DNA from: Phycisphaerae bacterium | GTDB lineage: Bacteria > Planctomycetota > Phycisphaerae > Sedimentisphaerales > SG8-4 | Assembly: GCA_030613765.1 (NCBI GenBank) | Contig: JAUWLI010000195.1 | Span: forward strand, 1-6,097 | Direction of reading: 5' to 3' | Length of the DNA: 6,097 bases | Shown: piece by piece, positions 1-6,097 of the stretch | Layout: each line of letters begins with the position of its first letter | How positions within the stretch are numbered: the stretch's first letter is position 1 | The notes under the pieces: generated by a model | Databases searched by the model: none | The model's input: only the letters and a program-made list of their open reading frames with translations | Told to the model about the DNA's origin: nothing | Made by a program: the position numbers and the translations under genes

Positions 1-1
1 T

Positions 2-2374
2 TTTACAATCAACTCAGCGATGATAACCGACGTGCCCGGATACACCTGGGGTATTGTGCCCGTGCTGGCTCAGAGCGGAGTGAAATATTTTTCGGTCGGA
101 CCAAACCGGGGCCATCGCATCGGCTACACGCTGTCGAGTTGGGGTGACAAACCGTTCTACTGGGAGTCGCCTTCGGGAAAACGCAAAGTCTTGTGCTGGG
201 TCGCCGGCGAAGGGTATTCGCTTTTTCACGCCGGGCGTCTGGATGGGGGCAGACTTTTCGAGTACCTCAAACGCCTGGAGAAATCGGAGTATCCTTACGA
301 TATGCTTCAGGTCCGCTATTCAATTGGTGGCGACAACGGCCCGCCGGACCCGGGATTGAGCGAGTTCGTAAAAAATTGGAACCAAAAGTATGCTTATCCG
401 AAGCTGGTTGTCTCAACTGCCAGCGAGATGTGTCGTGAGTTCGAGCGCCGCTACGGCGACCGGATACCCAAAGCCCGTGGTGATTTTACGCCTTATTGGG
501 AAGACGGCGCGGGCTCATCTGCACGTGAGACGTCGATGAACCGTGATGCAGCCGAGCGTCTGGTACAGGCTGAGACGCTGTGGGCGATGCTGAACCCCGC
601 TATGTACCCGGCCGAGGATTTCGACAAGGCCTGGCGCGAGGTGATACTTTACGACGAACACACATGGGGCGCACACTGCAGCATCAGCCAGCCCGACAGC
701 GATTTCACGAAGGCCCAGTGGAAGATAAAGCAGGCCTTTGCCCTTGAAGCAGACGCTCAGTCGCAGAAGCTCTTGAACTCTGCGCTGGCCGGTCACCGGA
801 GCAAATCAAAGAAAGTATCGGCCATTGATGTATTCAACACCTGCTCCTGGCCGAGAACGGATCTGGTCGTACTGCCGAAAGACTGGAAGCTTGCCGGTGA
901 TACGGTTAGGGATGACGATGGAAAGCGTGTTCTGTCCCAACGGCTATCCACGGGTGAGTTGGCCTTCTTGGCCGATGATGTACCGGCCATTGGGGCCAAA
1001 AGATTTATTTTCGATGCAGATTCTCCTCCTAAAATCATCGAGCAAATAGTGGGTGGCGCGCCCGAGTTCAAACTATTCTACTTCTGCAAGTATCGTACCT
1101 CCGACGAGCTAAAACAAGTTGTCCATGGGCAATTTGCCACTAAGCTTTTTAACAGGAAAGGTAAATCAACAAAGGTGCGGGACTACACCGTCAGCAGCGA
1201 TTCCGCCACCAACCAGTTAATAGTGAGATGCCCAACTCGTGAGGATGTCGAGGCGGCACTTGAATTCTTGCTGGTAGCGGATGTGCCGGCGTTTGCCGCA
1301 AAACGATTCACTTCCCATGCTCGTGGCGCGGAACTGACTAACGGCCGAATCTCCCTGGTCGTCGACCGAAAGACCGGTGCTATTGTGAGCCTAAAATGGA
1401 AGGAGCTGAACACTGACTTGGTGAACGGAAAGAGCAAGCTGGGGCTGAACGATTATTTCTATGTGGCCGGTAGAGACCCGAAAGACCCTAAGCGCAACGG
1501 GCCGGTCAAAATCAGCGTTAAGGAACATGGGCCTCTGGTCGCGTCGCTGTTGATAAAATCCGATGCGCCGGGCTGTCATAAACTGTCGCGCGAAGTGCGT
1601 CTCGTCGCCGGTATGGACCGCGTGGATATCATCAATATCATCGACAAGCAGAAGATTTACAAACAGGAGGCGGTGCACCTGGCCTTTCCCTTCAATGTAC
1701 CCAAAGGCTTGATGAGAATGGATACGCCCTGGGCTGTCGTTCGGCCCGAAACAGACCAACTGAACGGAGCCTGCAAGAATTATTTCACCGTCCAGCGATG
1801 GGTCGATGTGTCCAACAAGGACTACGGTGTAACCTGGGCCACTGTTGATGCGCCGCTGGTCGAGGTTGGCGCGATTACCAACGACCCCCGCGGTGGTGTC
1901 GGGTGGATAAAGAAGCTCGAGCCATCGACAACGTTGTATTCCTACGTGATGAATAACTACTGGGAGACCAACTACAAAGCGTGTCAGGAAGGACTAACGA
2001 CGTTCCGTTACTCGATTATGCCTCACCGACGGTTCGATTCCGGTAAAGCTTCGAAGTTTGCTATTGAGCAAAGCCAGCCTCTGATAGCTGTACCGGTTGA
2101 TGGTAAGGCTCCCATTCAACGTTCTATTTTAAGTGTCGAACCGGCCGGTGTAATTGTAACTGCTTTTAAACCAAGTGAGGACGGAAAAGCCTGGGTCGTG
2201 CGACTCTTTAATACTGCCGATCGGCCTGAAAAAGCCGGACTTATCTGGACAAAGCCGGCACCAAAGACAGTATGGCTGAGTAACTTGGCCGAAGACCAAA
2301 TCGCCAAAATAACGGGACCTGTAGAAATGGCGGCGTACGAATTTCTTACTTTGCGAGTTCCACTTGGGAGATAG
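2..2374 (+). CDS. Glycoside hydrolase family 38 (alpha-mannosidase-like) protein, 5' end missing
   Basis: The frame is open from base 2, so the gene begins upstream; the ATG at 20 is internal. Residues are numbered from that ATG. TDVPGYTW (3-10), followed by a PVLAQSGVKYF segment, matches the GH38 nucleophile region (family form D-x-F-G-Y), making D4 the probable nucleophile and metal ligand. GGDN (103-106) matches the acid/base region, with D105 the candidate. DEHTWGA (212-218) matches the family HDAxxGT region, with H214 the candidate metal ligand. The first His-x-Asp metal ligands, and roughly 150-250 residues, must lie upstream. Residues 265-330 and 430-784 look like the GH38 beta-sandwich domains, ending in the typical YEFLTLRV. 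GH38 enzymes are metal-dependent retaining alpha-mannosidases, but the divergent motifs leave the substrate open. Any signal peptide is out of view. A secretin-like segment interrupts the beta-sandwich region (separate entry). The stop lies 9 bases before the next gene, which suggests co-transcription. Family assignment is confident; specificity is not. Confidence 0.85.
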   Translation, partial: FTINSAMITDVPGYTWGIVPVLAQSGVKYFSVGPNRGHRIGYTLSSWGDKPFYWESPSGKRKVLCWVAGEGYSLFHAGRLDGGRLFEYLKRLEKSEYPYDMLQVRYSIGGDNGPPDPGLSEFVKNWNQKYAYPKLVVSTASEMCREFERRYGDRIPKARGDFTPYWEDGAGSSARETSMNRDAAERLVQAETLWAMLNPAMYPAEDFDKAWREVILYDEHTWGAHCSISQPDSDFTKAQWKIKQAFALEADAQSQKLLNSALAGHRSKSKKVSAIDVFNTCSWPRTDLVVLPKDWKLAGDTVRDDDGKRVLSQRLSTGELAFLADDVPAIGAKRFIFDADSPPKIIEQIVGGAPEFKLFYFCKYRTSDELKQVVHGQFATKLFNRKGKSTKVRDYTVSSDSATNQLIVRCPTREDVEAALEFLLVADVPAFAAKRFTSHARGAELTNGRISLVVDRKTGAIVSLKWKELNTDLVNGKSKLGLNDYFYVAGRDPKDPKRNGPVKISVKEHGPLVASLLIKSDAPGCHKLSREVRLVAGMDRVDIINIIDKQKIYKQEAVHLAFPFNVPKGLMRMDTPWAVVRPETDQLNGACKNYFTVQRWVDVSNKDYGVTWATVDAPLVEVGAITNDPRGGVGWIKKLEPSTTLYSYVMNNYWETNYKACQEGLTTFRYSIMPHRRFDSGKASKFAIEQSQPLIAVPVDGKAPIQRSILSVEPAGVIVTAFKPSEDGKAWVVRLFNTADRPEKAGLIWTKPAPKTVWLSNLAEDQIAKITGPVEMAAYEFLTLRVPLGR
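968..1006 (+). repeat. Imperfect coding repeat, copy 1 (flanks secretin-like segment)
   Basis: This encodes LADDVPAIGAKRF (residues 317-329 of the GH38 frame). It pairs with a second copy 303 bases downstream: 9 of 13 residues and 26 of 39 bases are identical. This copy sits where GH38 proteins usually carry a VPxxGY-type strand, so it is probably the ancestral position. Confidence 0.6.
1052..1288 (+). other. Secretin N-domain-like segment inside the GH38 protein
   Basis: Residues about 345-423 of the GH38 reading frame do not look like a glycosidase. They contain a KYRTSDEL segment (358-365), a polar linker rich in Lys and Arg, then YTVSSDSATNQLIVRCP (389-405) and EDVEAALEFLLVADVP (408-423). 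This order (KY-x-x-x-DEL helix start, variable loop, D-x-x-x-N-x-L-I-V strand, E-D-V helix, closing D-V-P) is the pattern of the Secretin_N (N1/N2) repeat of type II/III secretion secretins, a small alpha/beta fold that packs into rings. The frame is continuous on both sides. Recognition is by eye; a profile search was not possible. Whether the module has a binding role or is a passive insertion cannot be told from the sequence. Confidence 0.6.
1271..1309 (+). repeat. Imperfect coding repeat, copy 2 (flanks secretin-like segment)
   Basis: This encodes LVADVPAFAAKRF (residues 418-430 of the GH38 frame). Six of the nine residues shared with copy 1 use a different codon, so this is not a recent duplication. 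Its first half doubles as the end of the secretin-like repeat (helix end plus DVP), and its second half leads back into GH38-like sequence (TNGRISLVVDRKTGAI, residues 440-455). Confidence 0.55.
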
Positions 2375-2383
2375 GGAGCAAGA

Positions 2384-3616
2384 ATGACCTCACGAGAACG
2401 GATTTTAGCGGCCTTAAACCATCGTGAACCCGACCGTGTCCCCGTTGATTTTTCCGGCCACCGGTCTTCCGGCATCGCGGCGGTTGCATATCCAAAGCTA
2501 CGGGAATTTCTGGGGCTGCCACCTAAGCCAATTCGCGTTTATGACGTCATCCAGCAACTGGCTATTATTGATGAGGATGTACTGGATAGATTTGGCGTGG
2601 ACACCATTGAGTTGGGCCGGGGCTTTGCGCTGGATGAGGAATCCTGGTCACAGTGGACATTGCCGGACGGCACACCGTGTCTCGTACCTTCCTGGACACC
2701 CCTTGAACGAGATGATGGACGTTGGGTGATTCGGTCGAAAACAGGCAGAGTCCTCGGCCAAATGCCGGACGGTGTATTGTATTTTGAACAAACGTATTAT
2801 CCTTTTGCAGAGTGTGACGACTTGCAGGCTGTCTCTACTGCCCTTGAAGAGTCTATGTGGACTGCGGTTGCCAGCCCCCCCGGTCCGATTGATTGTCAAT
2901 TGCTGTCTGAAGGCGCAAAACGACTGCGAGAAAAGACAGACCGAGCTATTATCGGTCTGTTCGGAGGTAACCTGTTTGAAATTGGCCAGTTCCTTTATCG
3001 CAATGACCGGTTTATGATGTTGCTGGCCGCCGAGCCTCAGCATGCTCACGATTTTCTTGACAAGCTCGTTGAGATTCATCTGACAAATCTCGAGCGGTTC
3101 CTTGAAGCTGTCAGTGAGCATATCGATATTATACTTTTCGGCGATGATCTCGGGATGCAGACAGGTCCTATGATTTCACCACAGATGTATCGCGAGTTTT
3201 TCAAGCCGCGTCACAAACTGCTTTGGAACCGCGCAAAACAGCTCGCCGATGTCAAGGTCATGCTTCATTGCTGCGGCGGAGTTCGAGAGCTGATTCCTGA
3301 TTTAATCGAGGCCGGTGTTGACGCCCTCAATCCTGTTCAGATTAGTTGTTCAGGTATGAATGCCAACCGGCTAAAGGCCGAATTTGGTGCAGATATCACT
3401 TTCTGGGGTGGTGGCTGCGATACAAGAGACATTCTACCCACTGGTACGCCTCAACAGGTTACCGAGAACGTCAAAGAACAGGTAAGGATTCTCGGTCCCG
3501 GCGGAGGCTTCGTCTTTCAGCAGGTCCACAATATTTTGGCAAACATTCCACCGGCAAATATCGTGGCGATGTTTGACGCAGTAATCGGCGGGCCGGACTC
3601 CAATGATGTATCTTAG
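2384..3616 (+). CDS. Uroporphyrinogen decarboxylase family protein, MtaA/CmuA methyltransferase type
   Basis: This complete 410-residue protein starts at an ATG preceded by AGGGAG (2373-2378), which overlaps the upstream stop codon. The N-terminus (ERILAALNHREPDRVPVDF, residues 5-23) is the usual opening of the MtaA/CmuA-like branch and lacks the arginine-rich motif of haem-pathway HemE. LFGDDLGMQTGPMISPQMYREF (251-272) is the conserved mid-barrel segment. H295 and C297 in LHCCGG, with C345 in WGGGCD, match the His-x-Cys...Cys zinc site that activates thiols in MtaA/MtbA-type methylcobamide:coenzyme M methyltransferases. The fold is a TIM barrel and the protein is probably cytoplasmic, since no signal is seen. 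Known relatives move methyl groups between corrinoid and thiol or other acceptors, but no corrinoid-binding protein gene is in view, so donor and acceptor are unknown. Its place between a glycosidase and a transporter gene suggests a job linked to the imported substrate; that is inference. A role in haem synthesis is unlikely. Confidence 0.85.
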   Translation: MTSRERILAALNHREPDRVPVDFSGHRSSGIAAVAYPKLREFLGLPPKPIRVYDVIQQLAIIDEDVLDRFGVDTIELGRGFALDEESWSQWTLPDGTPCLVPSWTPLERDDGRWVIRSKTGRVLGQMPDGVLYFEQTYYPFAECDDLQAVSTALEESMWTAVASPPGPIDCQLLSEGAKRLREKTDRAIIGLFGGNLFEIGQFLYRNDRFMMLLAAEPQHAHDFLDKLVEIHLTNLERFLEAVSEHIDIILFGDDLGMQTGPMISPQMYREFFKPRHKLLWNRAKQLADVKVMLHCCGGVRELIPDLIEAGVDALNPVQISCSGMNANRLKAEFGADITFWGGGCDTRDILPTGTPQQVTENVKEQVRILGPGGGFVFQQVHNILANIPPANIVAMFDAVIGGPDSNDVS

Positions 3617-3634
3617 CTTGCGGAGAAGCAGTAT

Positions 3635-5440
3635 ATGGATTCAATTGATTATGGGATAGTCGTTCTCTATTTCAGCGTTGTAATAGGGTTGGGTTTCTGG
3701 TATCGCAGGCGCGCCTCAAAAAGCCTGGGGGCGTATTTTCTCGGGGGCAAGAGCATTCACTGGTTGGCTCTGGCGATGTCCGGTTCGGTATCCAACTTCG
3801 ACATTACCGGCACCATGTGGATTATTTCAATCCTTTTTGTCCTCGGGATGAAGTCAATGTGGCACCACTGGATGTGGGGCTTTTTGATGGGCGCCTTTTT
3901 TATGAGCTATATGGGCAAGTGGGTCCGCCGTTCGAACGTAATGACAGCAGCCGAGTGGATGAAGACCCGCTTCGGCACTGATGCCGGTGGCAGGTTGGCC
4001 CGAACCGCTTATGCATTGATGGCCGTGCTCACGCTGGCCAGTTTCGTCGGGTATGCGTATCAAGGCATCGGCAAATTTGCCTCCGTATACATCCCGCTTG
4101 AATCCCTCGTTCAGTACACATCAATTCCCTGGCTCCAGAACATACTCACGACATACGAACCCGACGTTCTTGCAGTAACGATTATTGGTATAACAACCCT
4201 CTATGTTATTCTCGGCGGACTTTACAGTGTCGTGGTAACTGATGTAATCCAAACCATCATCCTGACCGTCGGTAGTATATTTATTGCATATATCGCGTGG
4301 TCGAAGCTGACGCCGGAGTTGCTGACTCAGTTACCGGAAGGTTGGTCTTCATTAAGCGTACCGTGGCGCATAAAGGAATTTGCAGGAACGGACAACGCAC
4401 ATTTCGAGTTTTTTGGTGCCCTTGTAATTGTCTGGGTCTTAAAGGGCCTGCTTCTAAATGCAGGCGGCCCAGCGCAGATGTACGATTTCCAGAGATTCCT
4501 GGCGGCGCGTGATGCCCGTGATGCTGCCAAGGTTGGGGCGGCCTGGAGCTTTTTTCTCATTGTTCGCTGGGCGATGGCGATTGGAATTGCCCTGCTGGGT
4601 CTTACCGTAATTACGAATATTAAGGATTCCGAGCAAGTGATGCCTGTGGTGCTTCAGGAATTTTTACCGACCGGGATCAGGGGTATTGTCATTGCCGGCC
4701 TGCTGGCTGCGTTTATGTCAACCTTCAGCTCGACGGTAAACAGCGGTGCTTCCTTTATCGTTCGTGATATCTGGCAGCCTTACTTTCGGCCACAGGCCGG
4801 CGACAGGGAATCTGTGCGATTCAGTTATCTGGCCACGATTTTGCTGGTGCTGATCGGAGTTGGCATTGGATTTCAAGCTGAGTCGATTGCTCAAATATGG
4901 GGTTGGATGATGATGGCGCTTGGAGCGGGTATGGTCATACCGAATGTACTCAGATGGTACTGGTGGCGCATCAACGGCTGGGGATATTCCGTGGGAACCT
5001 TTGTTGGTATTATTTTGTCTTTTACAATTATTTTCTTTCCTGATGCACCGGTGTATTATGTATTTCCTTTGATATGTGTGGCCTCGTTGCTTGCCAGTAT
5101 TACAGTATCTTTGGCGACACAACCGGTTGACCGCGATGTTCTTATTTGCTTTTATAAATCCATTCGGCCCTTTGGCCTGTGGAAGCCGGTGCGAAAAGAA
5201 TCAAAATTATCGCCGGAGGAGTTGGCCGGCAAATCTGAAAGTGTATCGCTGACAATCTTAAATATCATACTTGCTATGCTCGCGATTACAGGATTGTATT
5301 TGTTTCCTATGTACCTCGTGAGCCATTTGTATCTCAATTCGATGATATGGCTTGGACTGGCGATTGCCGCCATAGTGGCTCTCAGATACACTTGGTACAA
5401 TAATCTGCCCGAGCCCGCTGAAGAAGCCGGCCCTGCTTGA
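3635..5440 (+). CDS. Sodium:solute symporter family (SSS/SLC5) transporter
   Basis: This 601-residue integral membrane protein should import a small solute, probably a sugar or glycoside-derived compound, using the Na+ gradient across the inner membrane. About 14 hydrophobic stretches are visible, starting near residue 5. Family landmarks are GAYFLGGKSIHWLALAMSG (32-50), the GGLYSVVVTDVIQT signature (194-207), and LLAAFMSTFSSTVNSGASF (356-374). In the last, A359, S362 and T363 align with the Na2 sodium-site residues of Vibrio SGLT (A361, S364, S365). The start ATG follows GGAG (3622-3625) by 9 bases and lies 18 bases after the preceding stop, supporting an operon. The protein is somewhat longer than many bacterial members: a charged loop (about 496-535) precedes a final pair of hydrophobic segments (about 539-560 and 568-584). 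It ends with tandem in-frame stops, TGA then TAA. Family assignment is firm; the substrate cannot be read from sequence, and the neighbouring hydrolases are the only clue. Confidence 0.93.
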   Translation: MDSIDYGIVVLYFSVVIGLGFWYRRRASKSLGAYFLGGKSIHWLALAMSGSVSNFDITGTMWIISILFVLGMKSMWHHWMWGFLMGAFFMSYMGKWVRRSNVMTAAEWMKTRFGTDAGGRLARTAYALMAVLTLASFVGYAYQGIGKFASVYIPLESLVQYTSIPWLQNILTTYEPDVLAVTIIGITTLYVILGGLYSVVVTDVIQTIILTVGSIFIAYIAWSKLTPELLTQLPEGWSSLSVPWRIKEFAGTDNAHFEFFGALVIVWVLKGLLLNAGGPAQMYDFQRFLAARDARDAAKVGAAWSFFLIVRWAMAIGIALLGLTVITNIKDSEQVMPVVLQEFLPTGIRGIVIAGLLAAFMSTFSSTVNSGASFIVRDIWQPYFRPQAGDRESVRFSYLATILLVLIGVGIGFQAESIAQIWGWMMMALGAGMVIPNVLRWYWWRINGWGYSVGTFVGIILSFTIIFFPDAPVYYVFPLICVASLLASITVSLATQPVDRDVLICFYKSIRPFGLWKPVRKESKLSPEELAGKSESVSLTILNIILAMLAITGLYLFPMYLVSHLYLNSMIWLGLAIAAIVALRYTWYNNLPEPAEEAGPA

Positions 5441-5470
5441 TAAGGTAGAATACTTTTCAAATTTCTTGTT

Positions 5471-5476
5471 AAGGAG
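5471..5476 (+). promoter_or_regulatory. Ribosome binding site deciding a TTG start
   Basis: AAGGAG lies 7 bases before TTG at 5484, an ideal spacing. The next in-frame ATG (5511) has no such sequence before it and would remove the Lys-Arg start of the lipoprotein signal, so the TTG is preferred. Confidence 0.8.
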
Positions 5477-5483
5477 CACCAAA

Positions 5484-6097
5484 TTGAAACGTGAGATTAT
5501 CATATCAATAATGATAATAACAACGGGCATGGTGATAATGGCCTTTGCCGGTTGCCGGGAAGTAGGAAATGTGGACATGGAACCAAAAGCCGCTTTGGGC
5601 CGGCAGCGAGGGACCATATCATTAGCAGGTCAATGGCGATTCCAGCTTGACCCCGAGAACATGGGCGAAAGTGAAAAGTGGTATCAAAACACTTTTGAAG
5701 ACCAAATCAAGCTGCCCGGTTCTACGGCTGAGAATGGCTTCGGAGATGACATCTCTGTCGATACCAAATGGACCGGAAGAATTATAGACCGGTCGTGGTT
5801 TACTGACGCAAAATATGAAAAGTATCGCCAGCCTGATAATATCAAGATTCCCTTCTGGCTGACACCTGTCAAACATTACGTCGGGCCTGCCTGGTATCAA
5901 AGACAAGTCGATATTCCCGGGAACTGGAAGGGCAGGCGAATCAATCTGTTTCTGGAACGCTGTCACTGGGAAACAAAGGTTTGGGTGGACGGCGTTGCCG
6001 CCGGTATGCAGGACAGTTTATGCACGCCGCATCTCTACGACCTTGGCAGGCTGATGACACCCGGCAAACATCTGCTTACTATTCGTGTGGACAATGC
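5484..6097 (+). CDS. Glycoside hydrolase family 2 lipoprotein, 3' end missing
   Basis: The first 204 codons are present and the frame runs off the window. Translation from TTG gives a lipoprotein signal: K2-R3, a hydrophobic core (5-22), then A-F-A-G-C with C24 as the lipidation site. Phe at -3 is less usual than Leu, but the rest fits. After a linker, ISLAGQWRFQLDP (45-57) is the typical start of a GH2 N-terminal domain. GPAWYQRQVDIPGNWKGRRI (134-153), FLERCHWETKVWVDG (156-170) and HLYDLG are hallmarks of the GH2 sugar-binding jelly roll. GH2 includes beta-galactosidases, beta-glucuronidases, beta-mannosidases and relatives. The catalytic glutamates lie in the missing part, so specificity and activity are unknown. 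The protein is probably membrane-anchored, acting on the glycan outside the cytoplasm. The 43-base gap to the symporter gene holds no clear terminator or promoter, so it probably belongs to the same operon. Confidence 0.85.
   Translation, partial: MKREIIISIMIITTGMVIMAFAGCREVGNVDMEPKAALGRQRGTISLAGQWRFQLDPENMGESEKWYQNTFEDQIKLPGSTAENGFGDDISVDTKWTGRIIDRSWFTDAKYEKYRQPDNIKIPFWLTPVKHYVGPAWYQRQVDIPGNWKGRRINLFLERCHWETKVWVDGVAAGMQDSLCTPHLYDLGRLMTPGKHLLTIRVDN

Noticed and set aside
1007..1309. A frameshift or two separate genes at the odd segment within the GH38 gene
   Set aside because: The frame is open and continuous from base 2 to 2374, and recognisable GH38 sequence resumes in the same frame after the segment, so no frame change is needed.
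1391..1759. Open frame of 122 codons on the - strand
   Set aside because: It lies wholly within the well-supported GH38 coding region, has no recognisable motifs and no good ribosome site, and is best explained as a shadow.
2648..3121. Open frame of 157 codons on the - strand
   Set aside because: It lies opposite the URO-D-family gene, whose motifs are clear in the + frame; the antisense translation shows no domain pattern.
5437..5470. Possible promoter between symporter and GH2 genes (TTGATA, TAGAAT)
   Set aside because: The two hexamer-like strings are only about 3 bases apart, far from the 16-18 base spacing of a sigma-70 promoter, and the region is simply AT-rich.
5415..5470. Possible terminator after the symporter gene
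   Set aside because: No stable inverted repeat followed by a T-run was found; the TTTT and TTCTTGTT stretches have no stem before them.

Overview
The window is a stretch of a single-direction gene cluster, all on the + strand, that looks like a carbohydrate-utilisation locus. It holds four genes: the 3' part of a glycoside hydrolase family 38 (alpha-mannosidase-like) gene (2-2374), a complete uroporphyrinogen-decarboxylase-family gene of the MtaA/CmuA methyltransferase type (2384-3616), a complete sodium:solute symporter gene (3635-5440), and the 5' part of a glycoside hydrolase family 2 lipoprotein gene (5484 to the window end). Gaps are 9, 18 and 43 bases. Each of the three internal starts has a purine-rich Shine-Dalgarno sequence, and no terminator or convincing promoter lies between the genes, so one transcript is likely. 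No RNA gene, mobile element or CRISPR array was seen, and no stretch over 300 bases lacks a gene.

The organism is probably a Gram-negative-type bacterium, because the GH2 protein has a lipoprotein signal. The mix of GH38, GH2, SSS symporter and MtaA-like URO-D genes, with no SusC/SusD pair in view, suggests a glycan-degrading member of the PVC group (Planctomycetota such as Phycisphaerae, or Lentisphaerota/Verrucomicrobiota). This is an inference from gene content, not a taxonomic identification.

A plausible division of labour is that the GH2 and GH38 enzymes release sugars from a glycan and the symporter imports a product with Na+. The URO-D-family protein would act on a methyl group or an unknown small molecule; its link to the sugar pathway rests on position only.

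The most unusual feature is inside the GH38 gene. About 100 residues lie between two diverged copies of a short motif (DVPAxxAKRF-like), and the inserted part closely resembles the N1-type ring-building repeat of bacterial secretins (Secretin_N). The reading frame is unbroken across it. A secretin-like module within a glycosidase is unexpected and is the main item to follow up.
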